Source: Chelydra serpentina (lineage: Eukaryota > Chordata > Testudines > Chelydridae). From it: DNA of 64,000 bases. Made by a program: the position numbers and the translations under genes. Every line of letters begins with the position of its first letter. Position 1 is the stretch's first letter. The notes beneath the pieces were generated by a model. That model was not told the origin of the DNA. It made no database searches and saw only the letters and a program-made list of their open reading frames with translations. This document shows positions 43,879 to 54,240 of this stretch, one piece after another. Where the stretch lies: the NCBI GenBank assembly GCA_037349315.1, contig JBAIAC010000018.1, forward strand, positions 5,704,001-5,768,000. Direction: 5' to 3'.

Positions 43879-46800
43879 ACATTTCACATTTCAGCTGTTA
43901 AACAGGGAGCTTTCCCTACAAAAGGTGTGGTTCAAATACAGGCTAATGACCACAAAAAGATTTTATTTTTCCTGGATGCCTGAAAATTAGAAAGCCACAA
44001 ATCAATTATGTTTTTTTAAATGTAAGAAGCAAATATTACTTCCAAATCAAAATTTGACTATGATTCAATAAACATTTGCAGCTGCCTACCTACTGATACC
44101 TCAGGTTTTCAGTAGCCACTTGTCAATGTGGAATTATACATTATGGAGGAATAAAGCTTTGTATTAAAATATGAATATGTTTTGTTGGCATTGCTTTAAT
44201 GAATTACAATGAGTCTCTCCATAAATTCCCAGATGTTCTATACTGATGAGCTGATGAGTCTAAAAACCTAAAAACATAATTAAGTTCAGAAATATTTCCC
44301 AACAGTTTCTGAAGGACTCAATATTTTTCAGGCAATTATTAGAATGGAAGCAAAATGGATTTTTCATAATCTGCACATTCTTTTATGGATTGCTCTGGAC
44401 TCCAGCGCATTTAATTTGTTTAATGCATACTGATGATCTATGTTATGTAGTATGGTTTGAAGCAGAATTGGTGAACTCTTTCTTTTTCAATTTGGATAGT
44501 GCATCCAGGGGGAAACATTTAAGTAAAATAAAGAGCTTTAGAATGCAAAGTATGTTGCTACAGTAGATTGACGAGTTAAATTATATTGACATTTCTTCTT
44601 GACTGATAAATATCTTCCTGATCTTAACTATTATTGCGTAACAGACCACTGCCAAGTATTGCTGTTAACATAGCTATGAAACCTAAATATCATCTCATTT
44701 GTGTTACAAGTATGTGTGATTTACTGTCATTACCAGGATAGCGTGGATTGAGATAGGAAGACAGAGGCATTGACACATTAGATAACCATATACTGTTTAA
44801 AGGGCAACTTCAAAAGACAAGAAAAATTTCAAAACAGGTCCCATGTCATATCATCAGTTATAACACTGTCATACTAATGGCTAACAAAAGCAGGGGAGCA
44901 GTGACAATAAGTGCATTCATCTTACCGTTGCTCTGGAAAAGGTGCACCTGTATCCCAGTGCACTCTGTCTCCTGTTATCCCCTGATGAGTGCGCTCCATG
45001 ACAGTGTATCTGATAGTGAGAATGTTAGCTATCTGTCATCCCTTCTTGCTGAAAGGCACCTTGACTGCATCTAATGATTGTAACAAGAGTAAACTATGTC
45101 CAGTTTCTTTGTTATGATGCTGACATAGTAGTGAATTATCTAATAAACATATTCTAAAACAAAGGCTAACAATGTCTAATACATTTTTGCTTTGTAAGTA
45201 CTGCATGATATGCAGCAGATATAAACAACAGGAAACAACTGTTATAAGTATTAAGGTATAGTATCGTATTTACAAATATGCAGGGAGGTAATATACACTA
45301 AGGGCTTAATCCTGGAGTCTGACCGATCTGCACCAAGTAGAAATGAAGTGTACATATGAAAGGTGGCTGAAAGCTCACATTTGCACTCTTCTGATCTTAT
45401 TGTTATGCTTTGCAGAGCTGGTCCTCCTGGTCCCTGTTTCAGCAGCCTGACAGATCCTACAGCAAACAGCCCCCAGTGACTGAAAATGCAGCCAGGAATC
45501 AACATGGCAAGGAGGGATTCCACTTATCCCTTTTTTCTGGTATACAGGCAACAGGGCAGGGAGTGGTTTGAGAGCCCCCACCCCAGTTCTACACCAGTGA
45601 ACTATTAACCTTGCACAAGGGAATGGGTTCTGAACATGAACACTGCAACAAGTTTCAGGAAATTGCACTTAATCTCGCCTACTTTACAGCTAGATGTCGG
45701 AAGCTTCCAACATGGGATCATGCAACAGAAAGAGTTGAGAAGCAATGTACTAGAATGATTCCCCCCAGACAAGTGACACTGGTTTTAGGGCCAGTATACA
45801 TGGGGGACAGTATGATGTGAACAGCCACACTCCAATGGAGAATCTGGCCAGTAGCTTTCGCACAAGAAGGGAGGATTTGCCTCTAGATACTTTCCTTTTC
45901 AGAATGGTTCACTCCCTGATTTGTTTGTTTTTTATGATTCTGGGGGAAGCCTTTGTTGCTATTGAATGAAAATGTGATATGTTCGTACATTATCTGGAAA
46001 ATTTAATCTTCCCCTTTGTGGAAACATTTTTGATAGATGTTTTGTTGTGTTGCAATCCTATACAATATTATTGAATAAATTATTTAGTACAGTGAAGTTT
46101 AGCTTGGGGATTTCTATTCACATGGGGCTTTACAAATGTAGATGAGACAAGGGAGAATAAGATTTGCAACAGCCACATTACATAGGAAGCAGCTTGGGTT
46201 TTTAGCAGTTAATTTTGTATCTTGATGTGATCAGTGCAGATAAATATTTCTGGCAGGTTGACGGTTTATTGTTTACCCCTTTCAATGTTTGTACCTTGTT
46301 TATTATCTGTTTTGGTCTTATTTTTGATGCCAATAGTTAAGTACCTAAGGTAAAATGTGAGTAGAGTAACAGCACTGTGTGATTCCACATTTTTGAGGAA
46401 GATGGTGGAAATGATTCCATTAGCACCATTTGTGCCATTGATTTTTAAGCAGAAGCCCCTTTGAAATCAATGGAAGGTTTCTGCTTAAAAATGTATGACA
46501 TGAGACAGCTGTTAGCCTTTGCAACCTTGAGTCTTGAGTTGCAAGACTCATTTCTTCCTTCAGGCATTCTCTTAACAACTAAGAGCAAACGGTCTAGTAA
46601 GTAAATCCCTAGATTCAACTACTCAAAAGGTAAAGGGCTTATAGCTAAGTGGGAGAAGCTGTTTTTTCTTGTGAAGTAAACTGTTGAACTTCTAAATGAC
46701 TGCCAAAGTGTTTTGACATTATAGAGATGGGTGTCTTCAAAATTAATATAGCAGTTCAAGTGCTGATAATTGTTTGATTAACAGATTGAAGTTTGTATTG

Positions 46801-47058
46801 AATCCATATCCTTTTAGTTCCTTATTTAATTTTGCTCTGCTGGGCATTTTTTCTTTAGCTAAGGATATAGCTACTTTCTGTTCATCTTTTTTTTTTTTTA
46901 AAGTTTGATTACAGAATTACAAACTCAAAGTCCAACCCTGGAGTCTTTACTTAGGCAAACTCTTATTGAAACCAAACAGGAATTTACCCTGAGTAAGGAT
47001 TATAGGATCAGGTTCTCTGTGCATTCCTATAAATAACATGAACACTTTGTGTAATTCC
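43879..47058. other. Long stretch without recognisable genes
   Basis: AT-rich. A 45370-45670 block is GC-richer with ORFs of 90-97 codons on the minus strand and no motif. A strong hairpin lies at 46441-46492. Confidence 0.4.
46441..46492. repeat. Inverted repeat, 17-bp arms
   Basis: Arm atttttaagcagaagcc (46441-46457) pairs with ggtttctgcttaaaaat (46476-46492) at 16 of 17 positions around an 18-base loop. Confidence 0.85.
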
Positions 47059-47060
47059 TA

Positions 47061-47180
47061 GGGTGACCAGATGTCCCGATTTAATAGGGACAGTCCCGAT
47101 TTTGGGGTCTTTTTCTTATATAGGCTCCTATTACACCCCACCTCCTGTCCTGATTTTTCACTCTTGCTGTCTGGTCACCC
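47061..47180. mobile_element. 120-bp MITE, TA-flanked, GGGTGACCAGA ends
   Basis: The ends GGGTGACCAGA and TCTGGTCACCC are perfect 11-bp inverted repeats, each flanked by TA (47059-47060 and 47181-47182). A TA duplication suggests a Tc1/mariner-type mobiliser. The interior contains gtcccgatttaatagggacagtcccgat. Confidence 0.85.
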
Positions 47181-47182
47181 TA

Positions 47183-47623
47183 ATAGTTCCCCACAGATTT
47201 CTCCATAACATTTCATTTCAATACAGTACAATAACTCGTCTTTATTATTGTTAATAATATCACAAAGGAAATTGCCTGTAGTTATAAAAGCATCATAATA
47301 TTTGTATGAGAGTAAAATTATGAATATCTAGAAACTATGCCAGTCAGGGACTTTTCCTGTCAGGTGCTGAGGATTTTCAAGGAGTCCAGCATTCCCATTT
47401 CCCACTGACGTCAATAGGAGTCAAGGGAGCCTCACAGAAAGCATTCAACACTAGAGATGGGCTACATTTTTTGGACAAATAGTTTATTTGCTGAAAAATG
47501 CAGTTTTGGTCAACTTTAAATGACTTGTGAATTTATGCCAAAGTCACCAAATAGTTCAGGACAGCACATTTCGGGGGATAGGTTCACAAAAGAACAGGAG
47601 GTGCTACTACACCTCTTGTACTC
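47183..47623. other. No gene recognised
   Basis: 47350-47450 carries a short remnant (cccactgacgtcaataggagtc) of a palindromic repeat. Confidence 0.4.
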
Positions 47624-47725
47624 TATAGCCCAGTGGTTAGGGCACTCAGCTGGGAGAACCAGGGAAATCTCAGGTCTAGCACAGGGATCCGAACCCAGTT
47701 CTTCACTCTCCTAACCCCCTGGGTA
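47624..47725. repeat. tRNA-like foldback repeat
   Basis: The left arm tatagcccagtggttagggcactc looks like a tRNA 5-prime half with an A box. The right part gggatccgaacccag...cctaaccccctgggta looks like the reverse complement of a B box and A box. The two halves face each other. Related arrangements lie at 62425 and 62646. Confidence 0.55.
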
Positions 47726-48894
47726 TTCTGCAGCAGAGCACGTATCTATACAGTCATTCTCTCGTTCACATCCAATGGCTATTCAAGTATTTTATAGATT
47801 TCAATTTGCTGTAAATTCCAAAATGTTTCAGTTTTGGTTCCACCCAAACCATTATTATTAATTATTATTATTATTTTAGTTTTTCAGAATGGCAAACAAA
47901 CAGAAAAACCAGTTATTTGCCAAGTTCTACTCAACAACTCAGGATGAGGACTCGCATAATAAAAATAGTACCCGACGTGGACAGTCAGTGTTGGCGAGGG
48001 TTTTTTTATTATTGTCATGCTAAGCTGTAACAAAAATAATAAAGACATGAAAGCTTTTATAAGAATTCTTTACAATAAGGGCATGGTGATAGAGCAATAA
48101 AGATCTACAGCCTTCTGAGCCATACTAGCTGCTGAAGACTGTGGTTGCTGATTCTGTGACATGCCACCTACCAGTCAAGGGAAGGGTCATCCTGCTATAG
48201 AACCAGAGTTATGCTTCTCCTTTTTAAGTTAATGGAATTTTGCTATTGATTTCAGTGGGAGCAAGATCAAGTCCTAGGGGAACAGACCTCAGGTAACTGA
48301 AGTCACCTTCAATGAAGAGCAATTATGTTTTCTCATTTCTCTGTTCATCTGTGTATGTCCTCACATCCTGTTAGAGCCATGCAGGCATGGGAGATGGCAC
48401 TGTATATTAAACTACTTGAAATATAAGCTCTAATAGTAGCTAACTGCATTTTTTTAAGTAGAAGTTTTAAGTTGTGCAGTTATTTATTTAATTGCCTTCT
48501 TCCACTGGATCAAATAGGAGGCACTATCAGAAACCGAAGTGTTGAAATGGTGGTGGCAGAACAAAAATGTTAACTGCAGAGTAACAAAGTCACCAGGACT
48601 GGGTGGTATATATTTTCAAGACCTCTGAAAGAATTTAAAAATGAAGGGGATGAGCTTCTAACAAAAATCAAACACTAAACGGAAACACCTGATCTTCACC
48701 TGAATTTTGGAACACTAATGTACCTGAAAATACTGCTTATGTTAAGAAAATCCAAAACTTTACATTAGGTAGAAGTGTTTATGTTAAGAATAAATTAGTC
48801 AAAATGTAAATGAGGCTGTCTGTTAAAGTAAGGCAATGTAGTGCAAACTTCATATACATCCTCATGCGTGTGCATAAGTGTATGTGCTGTTAAT
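47726..48894. other. No gene recognised
   Basis: 47851-47876 is an (ATT)n microsatellite. 48225-48270 (ttaatggaattttgctattgatttcagtgggagc) is another small palindromic-repeat remnant. Confidence 0.45.
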
Positions 48895-49213
48895 AAGAGA
48901 GGCAAGGTAGGAGAGGTAATATCTTTTATTAGACCAACTTCTATTGGTGGAAGGCACACGCTTTCAAACTTCAGAGAACTCTGCCTCACGTCTGAAGAAA
49001 ATAACCAGAGTGTCTGAGCTAAAGGTGGGGCAGATTGTTAAGCATATGGGTTTTCACACATGCTGTAGGAAACCACTTAAAATGATGTGGGCAATTAAGG
49101 GTTAGCAGGCAGTAGGGTGTGTTTCAAATTGTTATCATGAGCCATAAACCAGTGTCTCTATTAAGTCCATGGTTTTTAGTGTCCAGCAGAGTTATGAAAT
49201 TAAGCTCCTAGGC

Positions 49214-49440
49214 TCATCTTTTGAAGATACTATGCAGGTTTCCTTTGAGGATGAATACTGGAGGGTCAGATATAGAGTGATCGCTTTGTGAAAAGTGTTC
49301 GCCCAGGGGTGATTGGGTGTTTTTGTCTATCATTTTTCTGTGTGAGTTAATTTGAGACTGTAGCAATTGTCTGGTTTCACCCACATAGTTGTTGGGGCAT
49401 TTGGTGCACCAGATGAGGTACTCCACATGTTATAATAGGC
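49214..49440 (-). pseudogene. GIY-YIG endonuclease fragment of a PLE
   Basis: Reads MEYLIWCTKCPNNYVGETRQLLQSQINSHR, then SPLGEHFSQSDHSISDPPVFILKGN. The pattern (V/E)YLI.C..CP..YVGET is the GIY-YIG start with its Cys pair, and EHF...SDHSISD matches the middle of the domain. The reading continues upstream past the Met, which is internal. The C-terminal third after FKR is cut by a stop. In PLEs this domain follows the RT, as here. Confidence 0.82.
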
Positions 49441-49499
49441 ATGTGTAGGTCCCATGGATCTTGAAAGGTGTGTTGCGGGGGGGGGAGGGAAATGATCAT

Positions 49500-49956
49500 G
49501 GCCATCCCTAGCTATTCTGGGGCCCTACACAGCCCCTCTGCGGGGGGGCAGGCCTCTGCGGGAGAGGGGCTGGCTTGGGGGGCAGGGAGGAACTGCCCCC
49601 CAGCACTCACCAGCGGCGCAGCTGGGGCCGGGTCACTGCACTTCCTGCCACTGGTGAGTGCAGGCCCAGCCCTGCTGAAGTCCTCGGGGGCAGGAAGAGG
49701 TGGGCCTGATGCGGAGCTGGGGCGGGAAGGAGCGAGGTGGGGGCGGAGCAGGGAGGGGGGCTTTGGGGAAGAGGTGGAGTGGGGGCGGGGCTGGTGTGGA
49801 GCAGGGGTGGGAAGAGACGGGGCTGGGGCAGAGCAGGAGCGGGGGCCCTGGGGAAGAGCCTGGAGCAGCACGCAGCTGCACAGGGCACCAGGAAATTTGA
49901 TGCCCCAAATTTCCTGGTGCTCTACGCAGCTGCGTACGGATAAGGACAGTCCTGGT
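49500..49956. mobile_element. GC-rich MITE inserted in the PLE, with 9-bp flanking duplication
   Basis: aatgatcat occurs at 49491-49499 and 49957-49965. Inside, the left end ggccatccctag and right end taaggacagtcc are weakly inverted. A subterminal hairpin gcaccaggaaatttg / caaatttcctggtgc (49886-49922) sits near the right end, as in the hAT MITE at 41902. Composition is G-rich on the plus strand, which creates long chance ORFs (49468-50139, 223 codons). The true edge may be up to 4 bp inside 49956. Confidence 0.8.
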
Positions 49957-49969
49957 AATGATCATCGTA

Positions 49970-50695
49970 GCAGAGGAGCCATGTCTGCAATTTTTTCATC
50001 TGCTGTTCTGGCAGCGTCTGGTGACACTTTGACATGGTGTGTCCTGGTCTGTGAAGAGGTTACTTCTGACAATGAGCTTGATGAGGTTGGGGGGTTGTTT
50101 GAAGGCCAAAAGAGGGGATTCAGGATTCATTTATTTTAGGATGTGGCCCCCCCGCATCAACTATGGGCTGTTACTGTTTGCTGATATCCCAATGGGATCT
50201 AATGTTGGGGAGGTTGGTGACAACTAGGGGTGTAAGGTCCATGGGTTTGTTTTTTTTAACTGAAGCACGTTATTCCTGGATATTTGGGTGGTCCCTTTCC
50301 ATGATGTGATCTACTTCTCTGATGGAGTGTCCTTGTTTAGTGAAGGCGATTTTAAGTGTGTTAAGATGTATATTCCAGACTTTCTTTGGACCAAATTCTG
50401 TGGTATCTGAGTGTCTGGCTGTAGGTACCAGATTTCTTGGTGTGTCTGGAGTGGATGCTGGATCAGTGAAGGTGGGTGTGTTGATCCATGGGTATTTTGC
50501 ATTTAGTCATTTGTAGGGTTCCAAGGTTGAAGCTGATCATAGTGCCAAGGAAGTTGATGCTGGTGTAAGAATGTTCAAGAGAATGTTTAAGGGACTGGTC
50601 GTGGTTGTTGACGTTGTGGTGGAAATCTGAAAGAGGATGAAAACATCATCCATGTACCCCAGGCATGGTACATGGTGCATTTTTCCAGAAATGTA
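49970..50695 (-). pseudogene. PLE reverse transcriptase remnant
   Basis: Minus-strand blocks in order: GYMDDVFILFQ (the catalytic xxDD, about 50665-50630), NFLGTMISFNLGTLQM (about 50555-50510), LTPLVVTNLPNIRSHWDIS (about 50240-50190), then AFKQPPNLIKLIVRSNL (about 50105-50055). The last is typical of the PLE RT-to-endonuclease region. Frames change several times and stops intervene, so it cannot encode a working enzyme. N-terminal RT motifs are missing. Confidence 0.85.
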
Positions 50696-51694
50696 ATGTT
50701 AATATATAGTTCATGAAATAAACCACAGCATTAAAATGTTGTTACTTTCAAAACTCTACTTTTCTCTATGTTGCTTTTTCTGATCTCCCGTCCCCCAATA
50801 TTAATTCTGATGTTTACCCAGAAAACTGTGAAGTTAATATTCTGCATTGATTTTTCAGCCATTTAATTTTTAAAATAAACTCTAATAAATTCCTGGGAAT
50901 TTTAAATAAAATAAAAACTGAAAATGAAGAGATTCGTAAGTAGTAGAGAGGCATCTGGTAACCTTTGCAGATGATAGCATACATATTACTGGAATTTTGA
51001 ATAAATAGAACCTTTATAAGTAAAGATTTACAATGTCAAAGAGGGTTTTAATGCTCCATATCTCACTGTTACAGCTAATGAACTAATTACACTAGAAATC
51101 ATGCTACTTTGGACTTCTATAACACCTTCCATCTGTAAATTCCACAGAGTTGCATGTGTTTCTATAGGAATGCTCCAAATTTTGAAGTATTATGTATTGT
51201 ATAAGTCACTAGTTGATAGTGACCACCAAATGCTTTTTTAAATTGAAGATTGTGAATTCCTAGTAAAATTGTTTCATTTAGCTCTAAAAATGGTTAAATG
51301 CACTAAACTGCTGGACAGAATGACAAGGCATTTACTATTTTTTAATAACTCTACCATTTTCTTAGCAGATGATGCAGAACCAATTATAGCTATTAGACCA
51401 ATTTAATCATGAAAAAACAAGTGATGACCAGATCATAATAGTACCATGGTCAATTTTCTCTCTGTTTTAAGCTATAGTTTAATTTTAATAGTGTACGTCT
51501 CTGGCATTTCTCATAAGCAGTGCTTATACTCAGCTTACCCATTGTCTCCATGGAGGTATGAGGAGATTTTTTTAGCATTAGATTTCTCATCAAGAGAAAT
51601 CACATTTTTCAAACATTTTTTCAAGACGCTTGATAAATCAATACTATTTTCCTTTTGTATGTTTCTATTTTGGACTAGGAACCAGTGAATCTGG
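50696..51694. other. AT-rich DNA, nothing recognised
   Basis: One 80-codon ORF (51446-51688) without a motif. Confidence 0.45.
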
Positions 51695-53215
51695 TGTAAC
51701 CCTTCTGCCAGGACGAGTTGACAGCAGCAAGGGCCAGGTTCAGTACATAGGGGTTCCCTTCTCAACAATGCAATGCAAAACCGGCTCGAGCCCCCACCCA
51801 GTAACCTGGGAAAATCTTATACACACCCCTGGGCCCCTCAAAGAGGCAATACTTCCCCTCTCGCAAGCACAGAGCCTCAGTGTAACAGAAATCTTTAATA
51901 GCAGCAGGTAAACGACACCAGCCTTAAATTGTGAAAACACCGCAAGTAGGATCCATAAACCAAACTGCGAGCAAGACCCACCCCAGCCAATTGGGCCATG
52001 TGCTGTCCCTTGGGTTCTTGAGTCCAGCAACCCAAAAGTCACCCAAAGTCCCCAAAAGTCCAAGAACCCAAAAGTTCAGTCCCAGAGTTCAAAAGTTCAT
52101 CTGCAGGGTGCTACACGCCACCCGCCTGGGCAGCAATGGGAAAGGGGGAGGTAAGGGGCACCTTACGTGGCGCGAAGATGATTGCCTCACCCCTCCGTGG
52201 GGCTTCACTCTGCTCCGCCAGCCGTCTCTCAGGCCACTCTGCTCCACCAGCTCTCCCGCAAGCCACTCCAGCTGTCTCCACGATCTGCTCCGCCCCGCCA
52301 ACAGCACCGCTCCACCAGCCGTCCGGCAAGCCGCTCCGACTGCAACCACAAACTGCTCCGCTCTGCCAGCAGCACCGCTCCGACTGCCCCCACGAACTGC
52401 TCCGCTTTGCAGACAGCACCACAGCATCAGCTGTCTTGCCAACTGCTCCACCAGCCACTCAGCAATTTATCTTCAGGCTCCCCCACTACTTAACACAGTG
52501 CTCAGCAATTTCAGCTCATAAGACTTTTAGCTCTTTAGTGATTTCAGCTTGTAGTTAGGGGAGCCCTAGTGCTCATTTGCTTAGCCCAGCATGATTTCAA
52601 TTCAGCAGCCTGAAACCAGACTCTTAAGGAACTCAACATTAGCTCTGATATTCCACAGTGGAGAGAGGAGGAGACGCTGCAATTGGTGTCTCGGACCCTC
52701 ACAAGGGGGCCTACACCACCAGGTATTTAATACCTGTCCCCAGCCTCTCTCAATTCACTGGACTTTGGAACCCATGTCCCTTGGCTGGCGAGTGCTGCTT
52801 AGCTAAGGGTGAGTTCCCCTTTATCATGACAAAAGGCCAAGTACAGTTCCACTGTCCATGATTTACATAAGCATTATAACAACAGTTTATTCTTCCTGCC
52901 CCAATAACAGAAATTCCTGCCCCAATACAGAAAACTGGGGATCCTACAGCAGCCCAAAATGCCCATTTGGGCCACTATGGTTCGTACCAGGCAGGGTGGG
53001 TGTGCCTATGCAAATTGGATCAGCCGCTGGAGTACTTTGCCACGACTCACCACCAGATGTCAGGGTGGAGCTCATCCTGACTCTTGTCTTATCAGCTTCA
53101 TAACAGAGATTTTCAAAGAGGTTGTAAGAATGGGAATTCATGGAAAGGCCACAAAATGACAACACAGACACCATACCTAGGATAGTGGCTGCAGCCACTC
53201 TACACCCCTGACATA
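51695..53215 (-). mobile_element. LTR-like retroelement DNA, possibly one long or two adjacent LTRs
   Basis: The low end starts TGTAACCCTTCTGCC, so the minus strand ends ...GGGTTACA as an LTR should. Minus-strand polyadenylation-type signals lie at 51895-51900 (attaaa) and 52888-52894 (aataaa). The block gtcagggtggagctcatcctgac (53059-53081) is one I associate with turtle LTRs. No gag-pol motif and no target duplication found. The high end is uncertain. Confidence 0.5.
52195..52480. repeat. GC-rich degenerate tandem repeat in the LTR-like region
   Basis: Repeated ctgctccgc(c/t).., ccaccagc and caccgctccgac blocks with variable spacing of about 40-60 bp. It opens several frames over 100 codons on both strands, which I treat as by-products of composition. 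Confidence 0.65.
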
Positions 53216-53655
53216 ATGGTTTGGGCCACTAGATCCATATCAGCATGGATACAATAGCTTCAACACAGGCTCACCCTAACCTTCCACTTTACATGCTGGC
53301 CTGTCTGGGGCCAAAGTTGAGATGCACCCCACCGCACACAGGGTTTGTGGACACCCATCCATGCAATGCTCCCTCTGCACCACCCTCAGCCAAGCTACAC
53401 TACTGGGCCTAAGTGGAGTGAGGAGACTCATGAGGACCCTCTGCACCAGAGCGAACTTCAGCCTGTGAGATTATTTATTATTAGTAGTATTATTTTGTGG
53501 GATTACTGGGAAATATCTTAAATGGATATTTTATTTGTACTAATTGCTAACGGACAAAATCTTCAACTTCTGTCCAAGAAGGAGAGAGAGAGAGAGAGAG
53601 AACGAAGTAGTGCTCTAAACTATGCTGCAAGTCAGTGCAGCAGTGGGGAGAATGG
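53216..53655. other. No gene recognised; (GA)n microsatellite
   Basis: 53580-53602 is a (GA)n run. 53240-53460 may belong to the preceding LTR element but shows no motif. Confidence 0.45.
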
Positions 53656-54240
53656 AAGAACAGCCACCTGGGTCAGATCAATGGTCCATTTAGCCCAGTA
53701 TCCTGTCTCTGGCAGTGGCTAGTACCAGAGCTTCAGGGGGCGCGTACAGAACAGAGCAATGTTGGAGACATCCACCCCAGTGTTCTCCTCCCAGCTTCAG
53801 AGATTTAGGGTCTCCCTGAACATGAAGGTGCATCCCTGACCATCTTGGCTAATAGCCTTTGATGGACCTATCCTCCATGACCTTGTCTAGTTATTTTTGG
53901 AACCTAGTTATAATTTTGGCCATCACAACAACCCATAGCAATGAGTTCCACAGATTAATTTTGCGTTGTGTGAATAAGTACTTCTTCTGGTTTCTACTGA
54001 ACCTGTTGTTTATTAATTTCATTGAGTGACTCCTGGTTTTTGTTTTGTGGGGAAAGCTAAATAACACTTCTGTCTTCATTTTTTGCACACATTCATGATA
54101 ATCATATCCCCCTTAATCATTTCTTTTCTAAGATGAACAGCCCTAATCTTTTTAGTTTTTCCTCACATGGAAACTGTTCCATACCCTTGATTACCTTGTT
54201 GCCTCTCTCTGAAGCTTGTCTAGTTCCACTATATTCTTTA
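53656..54240 (-). mobile_element. CR1 LINE 3-prime end, different subfamily
   Basis: Starts aagaacagccacctgggtcagatcaatggtcc, atttagcccagtatcctgtctctggcagtgg. It continues with caacccatagcaatgagttccacag, attttgcgttgtgtgaataagtacttc and tcatatcccccttaatcatttcttttctaagatgaacag. This is a reverse CR1 end of a type distinct from those at 38664 and 61562. No frame is open. Confidence 0.88.

Larger units (their letters stand above)
48895..50695 (-). mobile_element. Penelope-like element, RT C-terminal part to 3-prime end, split by a MITE
   Basis: On the minus strand the order is RT motif (GYMDDVFILF, about 50665), RT C-terminal blocks, insertion of a GC-rich MITE, GIY-YIG endonuclease (49440-49214), then a 3-prime UTR ending aatagaagttggtctaataaaagatattacct...accttgcctctc near 48895. 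It is truncated at its 5-prime side near 50695. This is the second PLE family in the window and the one whose tail matches 5790-5922. Confidence 0.88.

Noticed and set aside
49468..50139. 223-codon plus-strand ORF, with several over 90 codons on both strands
   Set aside because: It lies across a G-rich MITE and the antisense of PLE RT. The low-complexity Gly/Arg/Ala reading and simultaneous open frames on both strands point to composition, not coding.
52089..52558. Overlapping ORFs of 103-140 codons in the GC-rich block
   Set aside because: Open in many frames on both strands, built from a degenerate tandem repeat; no motif.
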